Positions 45,016 through 55,665 are shown, counted from the stretch's first letter. The stretch is DNA of 64,000 bases from Oasisia sp. SBJ-2009 (GCA_964017155.1 OZ024854.1:14662681-14726680); one strand, 5' to 3'. Numbers and translations are program-made. The notes: generated by a model not told the origin, from the letters alone.

Positions 45016-45120
45016 TGACTTTCCCAGCTGTGCTAAATAGCCTTTCATCTGGGGCTGCATGATGAGGAACTAAATGAGCCCGAGTTGAAAAATTTACACA
45101 AAGACAGTGTTCCAATCTGC
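45016..45120 (-). pseudogene. hAT transposase C-terminal relic
   Basis: The minus strand reads VNFSTRAHLVPHHAAPDERL, then FSTAGKV. The PDERLFSTAGKV core matches the (S/A)-P-S-E-R-x-F-S-x-A-G motif of the hAT dimerisation domain. The frame is cut immediately after this motif by the 3' tail of the RTE-like LINE. Only about 33 codons survive. Confidence 0.5.
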
Positions 45121-45174
45121 TTATATTAGATGTTTGTAACTTATATTTTCTTATTGTAAACTACTTTTGTTAGC

Positions 45175-45480
45175 ACACGTTCGCATAATAGGCTCAAACT
45201 GTTGTTGAACTTTTAGCCAGGCTGCTGGCACTGCCTTATGGTAGTGCAACATGAACGTTCTACAACACTCCCCCATCTTCTTATGTTCAGAGACAGACTG
45301 TGCCATCATAGCTAGCCACACTTGCAAACTTTCATCTGAATGGGGTTGGTGGGAAAGTTTGATGTCGGACAAAAAAATTGATGTTCGGAGGTTCCGAATC
45401 TGAGAAGATCCAGTATATGTCCAGTATGCTATATCAACTTGGAGAACCAGTGATTGTAGCACACTAGTTAGATCTCTTGT
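45175..45480 (-). other. Unrecognised open frame beside the hAT relic
   Basis: About 100 codons (VTRDLTSVLQSLVLQVDIAY, later HQPHSDESLQVWLAMMAQSV) end at 45151. The composition is protein-like, but no family is recognised. The N-terminal CVRA run is the microsatellite translated. It may be part of the same transposase in another frame or an unrelated relic. Confidence 0.25.
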
Positions 45481-45482
45481 TA

Positions 45483-45486
45483 CACA

Positions 45487-45548
<62 letters not shown>
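45483..45548. repeat. (ACGC)n microsatellite
   Basis: About 14 uninterrupted ACGC/CACG units followed by ACAC. The minus-strand reading CVRACVRA is an artefact. Confidence 0.95.
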
Positions 45549-45549
<1 letters not shown>

Positions 45550-46228
45550 CTTCAATATTAAAACATTACATTATGGAGTGTTCATTAACCTAGTGTAATA
45601 AATAGCAAATAATGTCTTATGAATGAATGACAGCATTACAAAATAAAAAGGGCAACAAGAAGTAGTACTGTATCAATGTCAGATTGAATATAGACGTCCA
45701 TAGAAAATGGACCCAGGGTCCATATTCTATTATATAATTTGGACCCCCCTTATAAAAAGCTGAACTATTTTGGTCAAATAGTATAATGCAGTTCATAGAT
45801 TGTAACTAGAATATCAAAGCCATCATTGATAGCACTTTTATAAAAAATATATTTAAATTTTAGCCACCATTGCCATTAAAATGTTAGTCATCTTTGACTA
45901 TGAAAAAACTGTATCCTATTAACTGCTAAAATGTGTGAATTGTTCCCTATTATGGGATGGTTGAATAACTATAACTAAGAGTACTATTTACTCATTCAAC
46001 AAAACTTAATACAACACATAAGGAAACTAATTGTGTTAATGTTTCATGTAAGACCAGTTCGTGTTTTGAAACTTGTCGTGAACCAGTTGATCTCCCTTTC
46101 AACAGTGCTCACACAAGCTACTAAGAGCTTGTAAGAGATGCTAAATTTCAACTCCATTGGAATCACAGGTCTGACTCAGTTTCTAAGTTACATTAGGAAA
46201 AAATTATAATCATCAACAATACAACCTG
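45549..46228. other. Unassigned intergenic DNA
   Basis: 45694-45748 holds a first, isolated GGACCC/GGGTCC-type block (CATAGAAAATGGACCCAGGG) related to the array at 46229-46565. Otherwise no feature. Confidence 0.45.
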
Positions 46229-46565
46229 GGATCCATTTTCTATGGGGGGGGGTCCATATTATATAGCATATATAGAATATGGACCCCCATATAAAATGGA
46301 CCCCAGGTCCATATTCTATGGGGGTCCATGTACTATGTCTCATAGAAAATGGACCCCATAGAATATGGAGCCGGGGTCTATTTTCTATGGGGGTCCATAT
46401 TCTATACAGCTGTATGTGCCATATAATATGGACCCCCCAAAGAAAATGGATCCCCCCATAGAAATTGGACACGTGGGTCCACATTCTATGGGGGTCCATA
46501 TTCTATAATAGAATACAGTAGAATATTCTATAAGGAATATGCACCCGGGGTCCATTTTCCATGGG
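46229..46565. repeat. Self-complementary array of GGACCCCCATAGAATATGG-type units
   Basis: About a dozen units, in both orientations, of GGGGGTCCATATTCTAT and its complement, with variants (GGACCCCAGG, TGGATCCCCCC). Neighbouring units can pair into hairpins. No terminal inverted repeat or target duplication could be fixed. The frames on both strands over it are translations of the repeat (WTP, GVHI). Confidence 0.8.
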
Positions 46566-47554
46566 GTTCATATTCTATATGACACCGGTACATTATAGGT
46601 CCATTTTGGTGATATGATATCTGGGAATAATCAGTACTGAGTAGGGATTGTATTGGGAAGGGTGGGGGCTATGAAATACATTAGTGAAATCTGCTCAAAT
46701 CTTTGTCATTACACAACTCTTAAGTTGTTCAATTTAATTATCAGTGACTTCAAATTTATTATGGTTTCTGCTAATCTGTAAAAAGCAACATATTTTGTCA
46801 GTACACAAATTCATATCAGTGTCCATGTCTACACATACAGCTGTGTTCTTGGTTGACATGACAGGGTGTCTTTGCCTCAAGGTTGAATGATCACATTGAA
46901 TGTTATAATGGCTAAAGGATGTGTTATTGAATCAGTATAATTTCCTCAACAGCTATTCAAGACTTTAATTAATTTTCTTAGCCTTCTTCAAGAATGAATA
47001 ATTTATTGTATCAACTAATTGTGATGTTATTTTCAAAGGGCAAAATACCCTTTAGAGGTGTAATATGTGTGTGATACACTGTAGGTTTAATGTGAAAATG
47101 CAGAAACCACCTTAATTTTCTTTTGGTTATAAATTGTGGTTTATTCTTGTATTTCAAATTACCTTGATTGCCTCTTGCAGACTATCATGTGTCCTCTCTG
47201 TGATCACTTTTAAGCCCTCTGCTACCCCTCATTCTTATTCATGGGTTGCAAAGTGGCATCTAGCAACAAAATAACATCACATTCATGGGTAATCTACAAT
47301 ACATTTTATTAAAACTAGTTTGTTTTTATGCATGCGTTCATGGTGCACACAAGCAAATTTAGTTGAAATGTGCCCTTTTCACCACTGCAGGTGTCCTTTT
47401 GATGCATTGTCCCCTAGTAAAATTGCTCTGTATGTATGCGGTTATTTATGCTAGTGCACCACCGAGGTTTGATGTGTTCTCTGATAAGATTGCTATGTAG
47501 TCATTGTGCCCTTTAGCATGCTGGTATAATAGCAAGTTCAGTGTCCTACTTTTA
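46566..47554. other. Unassigned intergenic DNA
   Basis: AT-rich. An acceptor-like tract at about 47160-47181 precedes a short frame, TIMCPLCDHF, ending at TAA; see the rejected list. Nothing else recognised. Confidence 0.35.
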
Positions 47555-47622
47555 GGGAGAGCAGACGTGTTGTGAATGGATAAGACACATTGAAGACAGC
47601 TTGAATAAAGTCCATGGTGTCA
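47555..47622 (+). CDS. Candidate isolated exon
   Basis: 68 bp with a pyrimidine-rich acceptor (TCCTACTTTTAG) and a good donor (CAG/GTTAGT). It is open in frame as GEQTCCEWIRHIEDSLNKVH plus GV. The spacing TCxxWIxxIExSLxKxxGV loosely resembles the first helix of heavy-metal-associated domains, but the second metal-binding Cys is Trp, so function is not assigned. No partner exon was found nearby, so it may be chance. Confidence 0.25.
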
Positions 47623-48389
47623 GGTTAGTGACATTTATGTTAACATTTCATGTTTGTAACATGCGTTCAGTTTTATTCATCATTATGCAAGCTTATCCAG
47701 CATACTTGTGCACCACAGTCCAGAACATAGCATAGACGGGGGGGAAAAGAGGTCAGATTGGTTTACATATCAATGGTTATTTATATCTAGAGGTCTGCAT
47801 GTGTCAAGAGTATACAGGACTTTATAATAGTATTAAGCTTCAGATTATTATAGCCATAATCAGAGTCAGCTCTAGGTAGGTCCTATTGCTGCTCACAATT
47901 CAATGCCTGTTGTAAATCACTTCACTTTGCAAAACAGAATATGTAAAGTCACAATGTAGGACCAGCTGTCGCTAAAGCAGTGGCGTAGCCAGGGGGACCA
48001 TCCCCAATTACGGAAAATTTGGATGATGGGGAATGGAGGACTAATATTTGGCAATGACTGGATCCCTGATTCATAGAGTCACAGAGCTAGTATAGAGTGT
48101 ATAAGGATGTCAGTATAATACTGTCCTTCCCAGTTGCATGCTTTAAAAAATTCAAATAAATTTGTCATAATTCAAGTAGGTTTCAGTTAGTAATTCTCCA
48201 GTTTTGTCTCTGGCTGCAGCCCAATATGTAATAAAGCCACGAACATGTCATCATTCTCAATGTGCACGATGGCTAATGGCTATTAAGTATTCAAAATAAT
48301 AGTTGCCGGCCGGTTACTAGACTAAGGTCAAGTAGCATTTTGTTGTTGTTCCTTTCTTTGCATCAGTGTCGACCGGGATGAATTGATCA
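47623..48389. other. Unassigned DNA with one hAT-like terminus
   Basis: CAGTGGCGTAGCCAGGGGG at 47979-47997 looks like a hAT-type MITE end. I could not find the inverted partner, so the element is not delimited. Confidence 0.35.
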
Positions 48390-48868
48390 TGATTTCCGTT
48401 TCCGTTGTCTTTTTCCTTCCTCTCACTATGTTCTCTATTAGCAGTCTCACATTCCTTCTATCTCTTACTCTTTTTCTCCATTCTATCCCACTCTTTCTAG
48501 GTCACAATCCCCCATCGCAATTTCGGTCTTCCTCACCTCCAATTCCCCCACTTTCTGGACATCTACTCTCTTTGCCAGTTATTTATCTCTCATTTCTTCT
48601 TAAGATTTTCCTTCACTCCAACATCCACTCTCATTTCATCCATTGTTCTCATATCAACCCTCTTAATTCCCACGATTCTTCTTACCACGTTGTTTTTCTC
48701 AAACCCTGTTGTTTCTCTGCTAGTGCCATCGTCTCTAGTGCGTTCATGTATACTGGGGCGATACTCGAGCTGAGCACATTTCCTTAAGTTTACGTGATAT
48801 ATGTGTCTATCTCCCATCACCCCTTCAACTTTCCTCCATGCACTTGCCCCTGCCATAATCCTTATTGT
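48390..48868 (-). pseudogene. LINE ORF2 C-terminal relic
   Basis: Minus-strand frames read the end of a LINE ORF2: VVRRIVGIKRVDMRTMDEMR, VDVGVKENLKKK, then after shifts ELAKRVDVQKVGELE and GDCDLERVGW. The pattern (MR-x-GV-xxR-xxxELR and GRPxLRWxDCVxRDL-like) is common after the RT in several invertebrate LINEs. The long plus-strand hydrophobic frame at 48383-48787 is only its mirror. Confidence 0.6.
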
Positions 48869-49314
48869 AACTAAAGTAATTATTCTAGTCGATTTTGCTC
48901 TTGATAAATGACACTTCCTGCTGTGAATTTTTAAATTGTAATAAGCAGTAACGTTACATGTGATGATGTGAAGTTACTGGTTGAATGCCAATGCCACATC
49001 ATATATATTAAGGTAGGTATTAAGGTTTAATTATTGTTTCATCAGGGTAAGTGACTGTGTTGGTATTTGTCATGGTCTTTGTCTGTAAGTTTTGGAGAAG
49101 TAGTGCGAGGAATGTGGTGGCTGGCTATAGGTGAATATTATGTAGGGGTTATGTAGGGGATTTGGGTTCAAGTCTCTTTAATAATGTGTCGTTTCTCTCT
49201 TTCATATTTATTGACAATGCTCCAGTCAAAAAATGTCCTCCCAAATTAATCAAAATACATTTACAGAATGAAATAACTATGTGAGACTTTGCCTCTGAAA
49301 TAACCAACTCAATT
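48869..49314. other. Unassigned intergenic DNA
   Basis: No feature seen between two LINE relics. Confidence 0.4.
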
Positions 49315-51390
49315 ATAATGGAGAAAGTAGACAAACACAGATTGTCTGATCCTAGTAATAAATTATAAAATAATTACTGAGGTACTTGGAATGGCAAACT
49401 GTAAACACATGCCATACAAATTAGTCAAGTTTAAGAAACATAAACATTCCCAATGGATAACAAATAGTATACTTAAATCTATAAAATACAGAGATAACCT
49501 ACATAATCAACTTAAACGTTTAAATCCAACCTCTATCGAACATTTTATTAAAACGTCAAATTAAAAAACATAATAGTATCATTAAAAGAAGTATTACAGC
49601 AGCTAAACTATCATTATGAACAACTGTTTAACATATAAAAATGACGCAAGGGAAACATGGAAAACTATTAACAAAATGTTACATACCGGGTAGGTCAATT
49701 AAAAAAGTCCATTACCTGAATATTTCAAGAACGGAGATAATAAAATAACTGATAATGTAGAAATTGCAAATTACTCTAGTTCATTTTTTTTACAAACATA
49801 GGTAAGGATCTTGCAAGCAACATTAAAGACGGTAGTAATAAAATTTATAGTTACTACTTAACAAGAAATTCTGAAATTCGATTCCAATTCCAAGAAATTC
49901 ATGAAGAGTCCGTATTCAAAATAATTGATAATTTTCCTGCTAAATCCAGTAGTGACTGCGATGGTATTACATTAAAACAGTTGAAATATTTAAAATATGT
50001 TCTTATAAAACCTCTAACTTTACTTATAAATCAAATATTAAATACTGGGATATTTCCAGATAAGATGAAAATTGCGAAAGTAATTCCTATCTTTAAAATG
50101 AAGATCAAACATCGTTTTATAATTAAAAAGATTAACCAAATTCATGTGAAACATTCAAATATATAATGTGTGCAGACAACACATCCTTGTTTACGACAAT
50201 TCAGTTGACTAACACATGTCCAACTAAAGATATCGAATATCATTTAAATTCAGATTGAAATAAGATAAATGAATGGCTGAAAATCAATACATTCTCATTA
50301 AACGTAAAGAAAAAACCAAGTATATAATACAGAAATTGGGAAATAAACAAGTGAATAATCTCCTCCTTAAAATAGACGAAACCGTAATAGAAAGAGTAAA
50401 AAAATGTAATCTTCTTGGGGTAACCTTGCAAGATAACCTAAGCTGGGATGTTCACATAAAAAATATTTCAAGTAAATTTTCCAAATTGATAGGCATATTA
50501 AATAAATTAAAATGATTCTTGCCACTAAATATAGAAGTTACTTTGTATAATTCATTAATGTTACTATACATAAAGTATGGCCTAATGGTATGGGGTTTTA
50601 CCTGTAACAGAATAACTAAATTACAGAAAAAAGCAATTAGAATAATATGTTTAACAAAATATAATGCACATACTGAGCCGTTGTTTAAGAAACGAAAGAT
50701 TCTTAATGTTACAGATATGCTGAAATTGCATGAATTAAAACTGTACTATATGTGCACACGACATTACCAGTATATTTGCAAAACTTACCATTTATATTAA
50801 ATAAAACAGTCCACACATTTAACACTCGGATACATGACAGTATTCATACAAATAGGGCTAAGCATGACTTTGCCAAGCGATGCATTAGACACGATATCCC
50901 TTTACTAATAAACAATGCTACGTTTAACATTAAAAACAAAATTACAACGCACAGTTTACGAGGATTTATTAGTTACTCAAAAGAAAATGTTCTACAAAAT
51001 TACAAAACACTGTGCTTTTTTACCAAACTGTTATATATGTGGACATTCATAACAATCAATGTACTCATTTACAGTGTTTCATTTTGTATACCTCCGTAAA
51101 TGTACATTTACTAAGTAGTGTTATTTAACTATGAGATTGTAATCATTTGCTAATTTCCAAGTGATCTTAATGTACTAATTGTGTTGTTTATTTGTTGAGA
51201 GTTGTGACACTTCTTACCAGAAATGACATTCTAGTGTTGCTGTATTATGCACATGTGTTTATTTGGAAGTGCTTAAAATAGCCAACTATATTTAATTGTG
51301 ATGTAATTAATGGGGTGGCTGCCACGAGAGCGACCAAAATGGTCTTAGTGACAGTCTCCTCGACCCCTGGTTATTTTACCTACAGCAACA
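49315..51390 (+). pseudogene. Degenerate copy of the 18-26 kb LINE family
   Basis: It follows ORF2 of the full-length LINE closely in order. A linker (CKHMPYKLVKFKKHKHSQWI) comes first, then the RT entry (SSDCDGITLKQLKYLKYVLI, TGIFPDKMKIAKVIPIF). A deletion removes the central RT. A damaged catalytic box reads CADN where YADD is expected near 50170. The C-terminus (VTLQDNLSWDVHIKNISSKF, YNAHTEPLFKKRKILNV, THSLRGFISYSKENVLQ) spans 50400-51000. The 3' UTR to about 51390 shares the GTGGCT...GAC..AGTCTCCTCGACCCC pattern with 25820-25880. It carries many stops. Confidence 0.85.
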
Positions 51391-51479
51391 ATTCATAATC
51401 ACTGAAAATTACATTTCTGTTATTTCTTACGCAATTACTTGGCAGTTTGCTGCACAGCGGTACTGTGGACTTGCTGCTG

Positions 51480-52160
51480 CAACAGGCAATCTAATACTAG
51501 GACTAATTAGAAGGAACATCACATATACAGATAAAACTTTAATCATACCATTATACAAGGCAATAGTTAGGCCACACTTGGAATATTGCATTCAGGCATG
51601 GAGGCCATATCATAAGAAAGACATTGATAAATTTGAAAGAGTCCAAAGGAGAGCAACTAAACTCATTCCAGAACTTAAACATTTATGCTATGAAAGACGC
51701 CTGTTAGAATGTAGATTGACAACATTAGAAACTAGAAGATTAAGAGGAGACCTAATAGAAGTTTTTAAGATATTGAATGGATATGAAGATATTGATAGCA
51801 ACATTTTTTTCAAACTAAAAGAAGATAGTGTGATAAGGCAGCGTTAGTCAAGCCATACTGTAGGTTAGATAAAAGAAAATTCTCCTTCTCCCAGAGAACA
51901 ATAAATGATTGGAATCATTTAAGTCATGATTGTGTAAATGCCAGCAGTGTAAATATGTTTAAAAATAAAATTGATAATTATCTGACAAGGGCGGTTCCTA
52001 GGTTGAACACTTAAATGTTTTAGAAAGTATTTTAATAATGATTAAACTATTTATTCATATATTTATTTAAATTAATTTATTATTATAACAAATTGTGTTA
52101 TTGTAGGACAATTTATGTATTTATTTATTTTACTTGTATATTTTTAGAGACAACGTATTT
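51480..52160 (+). pseudogene. LINE (L2-like) ORF2 C-terminus and 3' UTR
   Basis: Reads ATGNLILGLIRRNITYTDKT, PLYKAIVRPHLEYCIQAWRP, HKKDIDKFERVQRRATKLIP and RRLRGDLIEVFKILNGYEDI. After a one-base shift near 51840 it reads KPYCRLDKRKFSFSQRTIND, WNHLSHDCVNASSVNMFKNK and a stop at 52014. This is the well-known C-terminal region of L2-type LINEs, truncated 5' of RT motif E. An AT-rich 3' UTR follows. Confidence 0.85.
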
Positions 52161-52601
52161 TAATTAGTAGCATTTTAGTGCATTTTATAATATTGTATAT
52201 TTATTATTTTAAGTGAACACTCGATAAACCATAGGCTTCCTTGTTCACATGCCGTCTGGAGCTTGGTTCTGGGCGGCAACTTTGTTAAACCTAATGTAAT
52301 ATTATTGTTGTATATAGCTGTTAGAGAGGTGAGTCCACTACCGACAATTTTAGAAGCTGTTTTCACCACTCTGTCAAGCCTGCTTCTCTGGCGCTGGCTG
52401 ATGCCGCCGAACCATACACATATTGAGAATGCAAGAATAATCCCAATAGCAGAACGATAGATCTGAACAAGAATCTCTCTTCTCAGCCCAAACTTCTTTA
52501 GTTGGCGCAGGAAGGACAGCCTTTGTTGAGCCTTTTTGACGACAGCATCTATATTTATTTTAGTATGATTTACTTACTTTGGAGCATTATTGTCGAAGCG
52601 A

Positions 52602-52644
52602 GTACGACGTTTCGACCCGTCGTCTACGGGCCTTGATCACGTAC
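52602..52644 (-). ncRNA. Hammerhead-like ribozyme fold, 3' copy
   Basis: On the minus strand: stem I AGTAC / GTACT, core GTGATCA, stem II GGCCCGT / ACGGGTC with loop AGACG, then GAAA and CGTC before stem I. This is the layout of minimal type I hammerheads known from Penelope-like elements. The expected CTGATGA core is GTGATCA here, changed at the two positions (3 and 8) that pair with each other. One extra A lies between the core and stem II, and stem III is minimal, so activity is uncertain. It overlaps the end of the endonuclease frame, whose stop TAG is in this fold. Confidence 0.45.
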
Positions 52645-52856
52645 TGGTGTCACGTGTGTTGCCTCAGATTTCGGCGGGATGACTTGATTGTAGATGGCAG
52701 GCAGATGGTATCCCTGATCTCTGTTCATGGTAGGGGCTCTCTGTCTGATGTATATGGCCTCCTTCACTTTTCTCTTGTGCCAGTTGGATTCACGGGTCAG
52801 CACCTTAGTGTTCTTTATGGACACTGAGTGTCCTGTGGCCCGGCAATGATCTCCTA

Positions 52857-53221
52857 CCCTTGGCAAAAAAACTTTAAATTTTCTATAGAATATATTCTAT
52901 AGGATTTTTGCTTATAGTTTTCTATAGGATTTTTGCCAATAGTTTTCTATAGAAAAATCTATGGAATTCTTTAGAAAACTTTAGGCCACACAAAATCTAT
53001 AGAAAATTCTGTAGAATTCTATAGAATTCTGTAGAATTCTATAGAATTCTGTAGAATTCTATAGAAAACTTTAGGCCACACAAAATCTATAGAAAATTCT
53101 GTAGAATTCTGTAGAAAACTGCAAAATTCTATGGAATTCTATGGAATTCTATAGAATTCTATAGAATTCTATAGAAATCTATAGAAAATCTATAGTTTTC
53201 TATAGAATTTTTTGCCAAGGG
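52857..53221. mobile_element. MITE built of CTATAGAATTCT repeats, inside the Penelope endonuclease
   Basis: The termini are inverted CCCTTGGCAAAAAA (left, and right read on the minus strand), flanked by TA at 52855-52856 and 53222-53223. The 365-bp interior is almost entirely CTATAG/TCTATAGAATTC-type palindromic words, with a roughly 60-bp higher-order repeat around TTTAGGCCACACAAAATC. Removing the element and one TA leaves the endonuclease reading frame uninterrupted across the site, which shows it is a late insertion. Confidence 0.88.
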
Positions 53222-54069
53222 TACTCCTGTTGGTTTATCCAGGTTAGTGTGTTCTTTGAATCTCTGGCTGAGTGTTCTCTTAGTTTCACCTATGTATGTG
53301 TGGCTGCTGTTGATGTCACACGTGATGTTGTAGATGGTTCCACATTGGTGTTCTTTGGGTGTTTTGTCTTTGGGGTGTACTATCATCGAGCGGAGGGTGT
53401 TCGCCGGCTTGTGGTACATTTGTATGTTGTGTGACTTATAAATCCGGCCAAGCTGTTCTGATAGTCCTGCCACGTATGGTAGTCCTAACATAGATCTTCG
53501 TGGGTTGTTGTTCGTGTTAGGAGGTCTTTTTGCACTGGATGGTGGAGGTGCAAGCTCCCACTCTGGGTATCCGTTGGCTCTCAGGGCGTTGTGGACATGT
53601 GCCAGTTCCGATTTCCTGTCTTCAGCTGTGGTGACATACTGCTGTGCCCTGTTGGTGAGGGTGCGTACCACTGATCGTTTGTGGGTTAGAGGGTGAAGTG
53701 ATTTGAAGTTGAGGTACTGGTCCGTGTGCGTCGGCTTCCGGTAGATGGTTATCTTCGTGGATCCATCATCCAGAATATGGGTGCATAGATCCAGGAAGGG
53801 AAGCTTGCTGTCCTTCTCAGGTTCGATGGTGAATTTGATGTGTGGATCAATGCTGTTTATGTGTTCAGTGAACTCTTCCACATCGTATTCGTGGAGTACG
53901 GTGAATGTGTCGTCCACGTATCGTAGCCACAGTGATGGGGGTGCGGTGCTGTAGAGATGGCTACTTTCTCAAATTGTTCCATGTAGCAGTTAGAGATCAG
54001 GGATGCCATCTGCCTGCCATCTACAATCAAGTCATCCCGCCGAAATCTGAGGCAACACACGTGACACCA

Positions 54070-54112
54070 GTACGTGATCAAGGCCCATAGACGACGGGTC
54101 GAAACGTCGTAC
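54070..54112 (+). ncRNA. Hammerhead-like ribozyme fold, inverted 5' copy
   Basis: The same fold as at 52602-52644, on the opposite strand because it lies in the inverted terminal copy. It carries the same GTGATCA core and GAAAC. One base in stem II differs (CCCAT for CCCGT), weakening one pair. Confidence 0.4.
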
Positions 54113-55665
54113 TCGCTTCGACAATAATGCTCCAAAGTAAGTAAATCATACTAAAATAAACCATTATTGGAGCCATGAACAATATATTTACTAGCATCTA
54201 TATTATTTTCTCAACCCAAGTCACTAGATATTATCATGCCTAGAGATTTGAAACAGTCCACCCTTTCGATAGAGTCACCATTGATAATGATGGGAGCAAG
54301 TGAGATTTTCCTCTTTCTAAAATCTACTATCATCTCTCGAGTTTTGGACGCATTCAATTGAAGGTTGTTATTATCACATCACACCACAACACCAGCCTCT
54401 TCACTTCATGGCGGTATTCGGACTCATCTGAGTTCATCACCAACCCTTCTAATGTACGTGGTGTCATCTGCGAACTTTAAAAGTTGTATGGAGGAGTGAT
54501 GAGAAACAGAGTCATTTGTAAACAGGGAGTATAGCAGCAGGGAAAGGACACATTCCTGAGGAGTCCCAGTGTTCAAGATAATACTGCTGGAGACAATACC
54601 GTTCATTTTAACAACTCGTGATCGCTGTAATAAAAAATAGAGAAGCCAATAACACATTGATGAGTGTAGTGACAGCAGCTGAAGTTTGTCGAACAGTTTC
54701 TGAAAGGATGGCCATGTTGAAGGCGGAACTGTAATCTACGAACAGGATTCGTGCATATCTGTTCGGAGACTCCAAGTGCTGCATCACAAAATGCAGGGCC
54801 AATGCAAGAGCCACATCAGTGCATCGGTTTTCCCTGTAGGCGAATTGCAATGGATCCATCCTGGAGTTGGTGACAGACTTCAGATATGTAAGGACCAGTC
54901 GCTCCAACACCTTCATCACCACTGACGTCAAAGTCACGGGGCGGAAGTCATTCAACCCTTTCACTTTTGGCTTCTTCGGTGCCGGAATTATGGTTGCTGC
55001 CTTAAAGCAGTGTGCGCACAGAACAGTGTGCACATTGAGAGAGGCGTTGAATATGTCAGTGAATACAGGTGCTAATTCATTAGCGCAGTGTTTCAACGTG
55101 GATGTGGAAACGTTGTCAGGACCAGCTGCTTTCCTGCTGCTGTGTTGCTTGGATAGCTTTCTTACCTCGTGCTCTTGAACAGTGAAGGGAGGAGGGAGTG
55201 ACACAGCAGGGTCAGGGAGGCTGACCGATACAGGAGTCAAATTCTGACAATTGAAGCAGGCGTAGAAATTATTAAAGTTGTCAGGTGTTGGTGGGTCAAA
55301 GCCAGGGATGGAATGCTTTTGCTTGTAGCCATAACAGTAATGCAAGAATTACCGCATTTGAGTCCGGGTTTGAGTTTTCCACGGTGGTGATCTGATCAGT
55401 GAGTGCGCCGATCGCAGCGGTGGCGTTGGCTTGGGGTGGGATGTACACACCCACCACGACAACGGAGGTAAACTCTCATTTTATGATAAGAGTCTGCAGT
55501 TCAGGGGAGCAAGTTGTAAACAAAATTGATGAGTCATTGCACCTTTGCTGATTTATCATGAAACACACTCCCCCACTTTTCGATTTGCCTGATAGTTCTG
55601 GCGAGCGGTCGGCTCTGTGGCTCACATCATCATCACCCTGGGCCGACCATATATATGTCCAAGCC

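Larger units (their letters stand above)
52556..54192 (-). mobile_element. Penelope-like element, 5'-truncated, with inverted 5' end
   Basis: It is flanked by an exact 12-bp target duplication, AGCATCTATATT, at 52544-52555 and 54193-54204. On the minus strand it holds the end of the RT: YMEQFEKVAI, a frameshift near 53935, then the catalytic RYVDDTFTVLHEYDVEEFTE. Next is FTIEPEKDSKLPFLDLC, then a GIY-YIG endonuclease with IYNITCDINSSHTYIGETKR and LSQRFKEHTNLDKPTGV. That domain is split by the MITE at 52857-53221 and resumes with GDHCRATGHSVSIKNTKVLT and VKEAIYIRQRAPTMNRDQGY. RT plus GIY-YIG defines Penelope-like elements. About 169 bp of the 3' end (52554-52722) recurs inverted at the 5' end (53992-54160). 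Confidence 0.92.
52170..55665 (-). mobile_element. CR1/Rex1-like LINE split by a Penelope-like element
   Basis: Minus-strand order: endonuclease piece about 55660-55350 (GVYIPPQANATAA-like, with shifts), then the RT at 55345-54608 with SSRKAAGPDNVSTSTLKHCA, LNDFRPVTLTSVVMKVLERL and MDPLQFAYRENRCTDVALAL. It continues ARILFVDYSSAFN, TPQECVLSLLLYSLFTND and the catalytic LLKFADDTTY at about 54470. Post-RT is near 54340 (SKTREMIVDFRKRKISLAP), broken at 54193 by the Penelope insertion and resumed at 52555 with INIDAVVKKAQQRLSFLRQL and RLDRVVKTASKIVG. Stops and frameshifts show it is dead. Confidence 0.85.

Noticed and set aside
46188..46499. 103-codon minus-strand frame
   Set aside because: It is a translation of the GGACCCC palindromic array.
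47181..47214. TIMCPLCDHF after a good acceptor, reminiscent of an anoctamin segment
   Set aside because: The frame stops after ten codons, there is no donor before the stop, and no other anoctamin-like exon is nearby.
48383..48787. Hydrophobic 134-codon plus-strand frame that could be read as a membrane protein
   Set aside because: It is antisense to a LINE C-terminal relic. Its Leu/Phe/Ser richness comes from the complement of charged codons.
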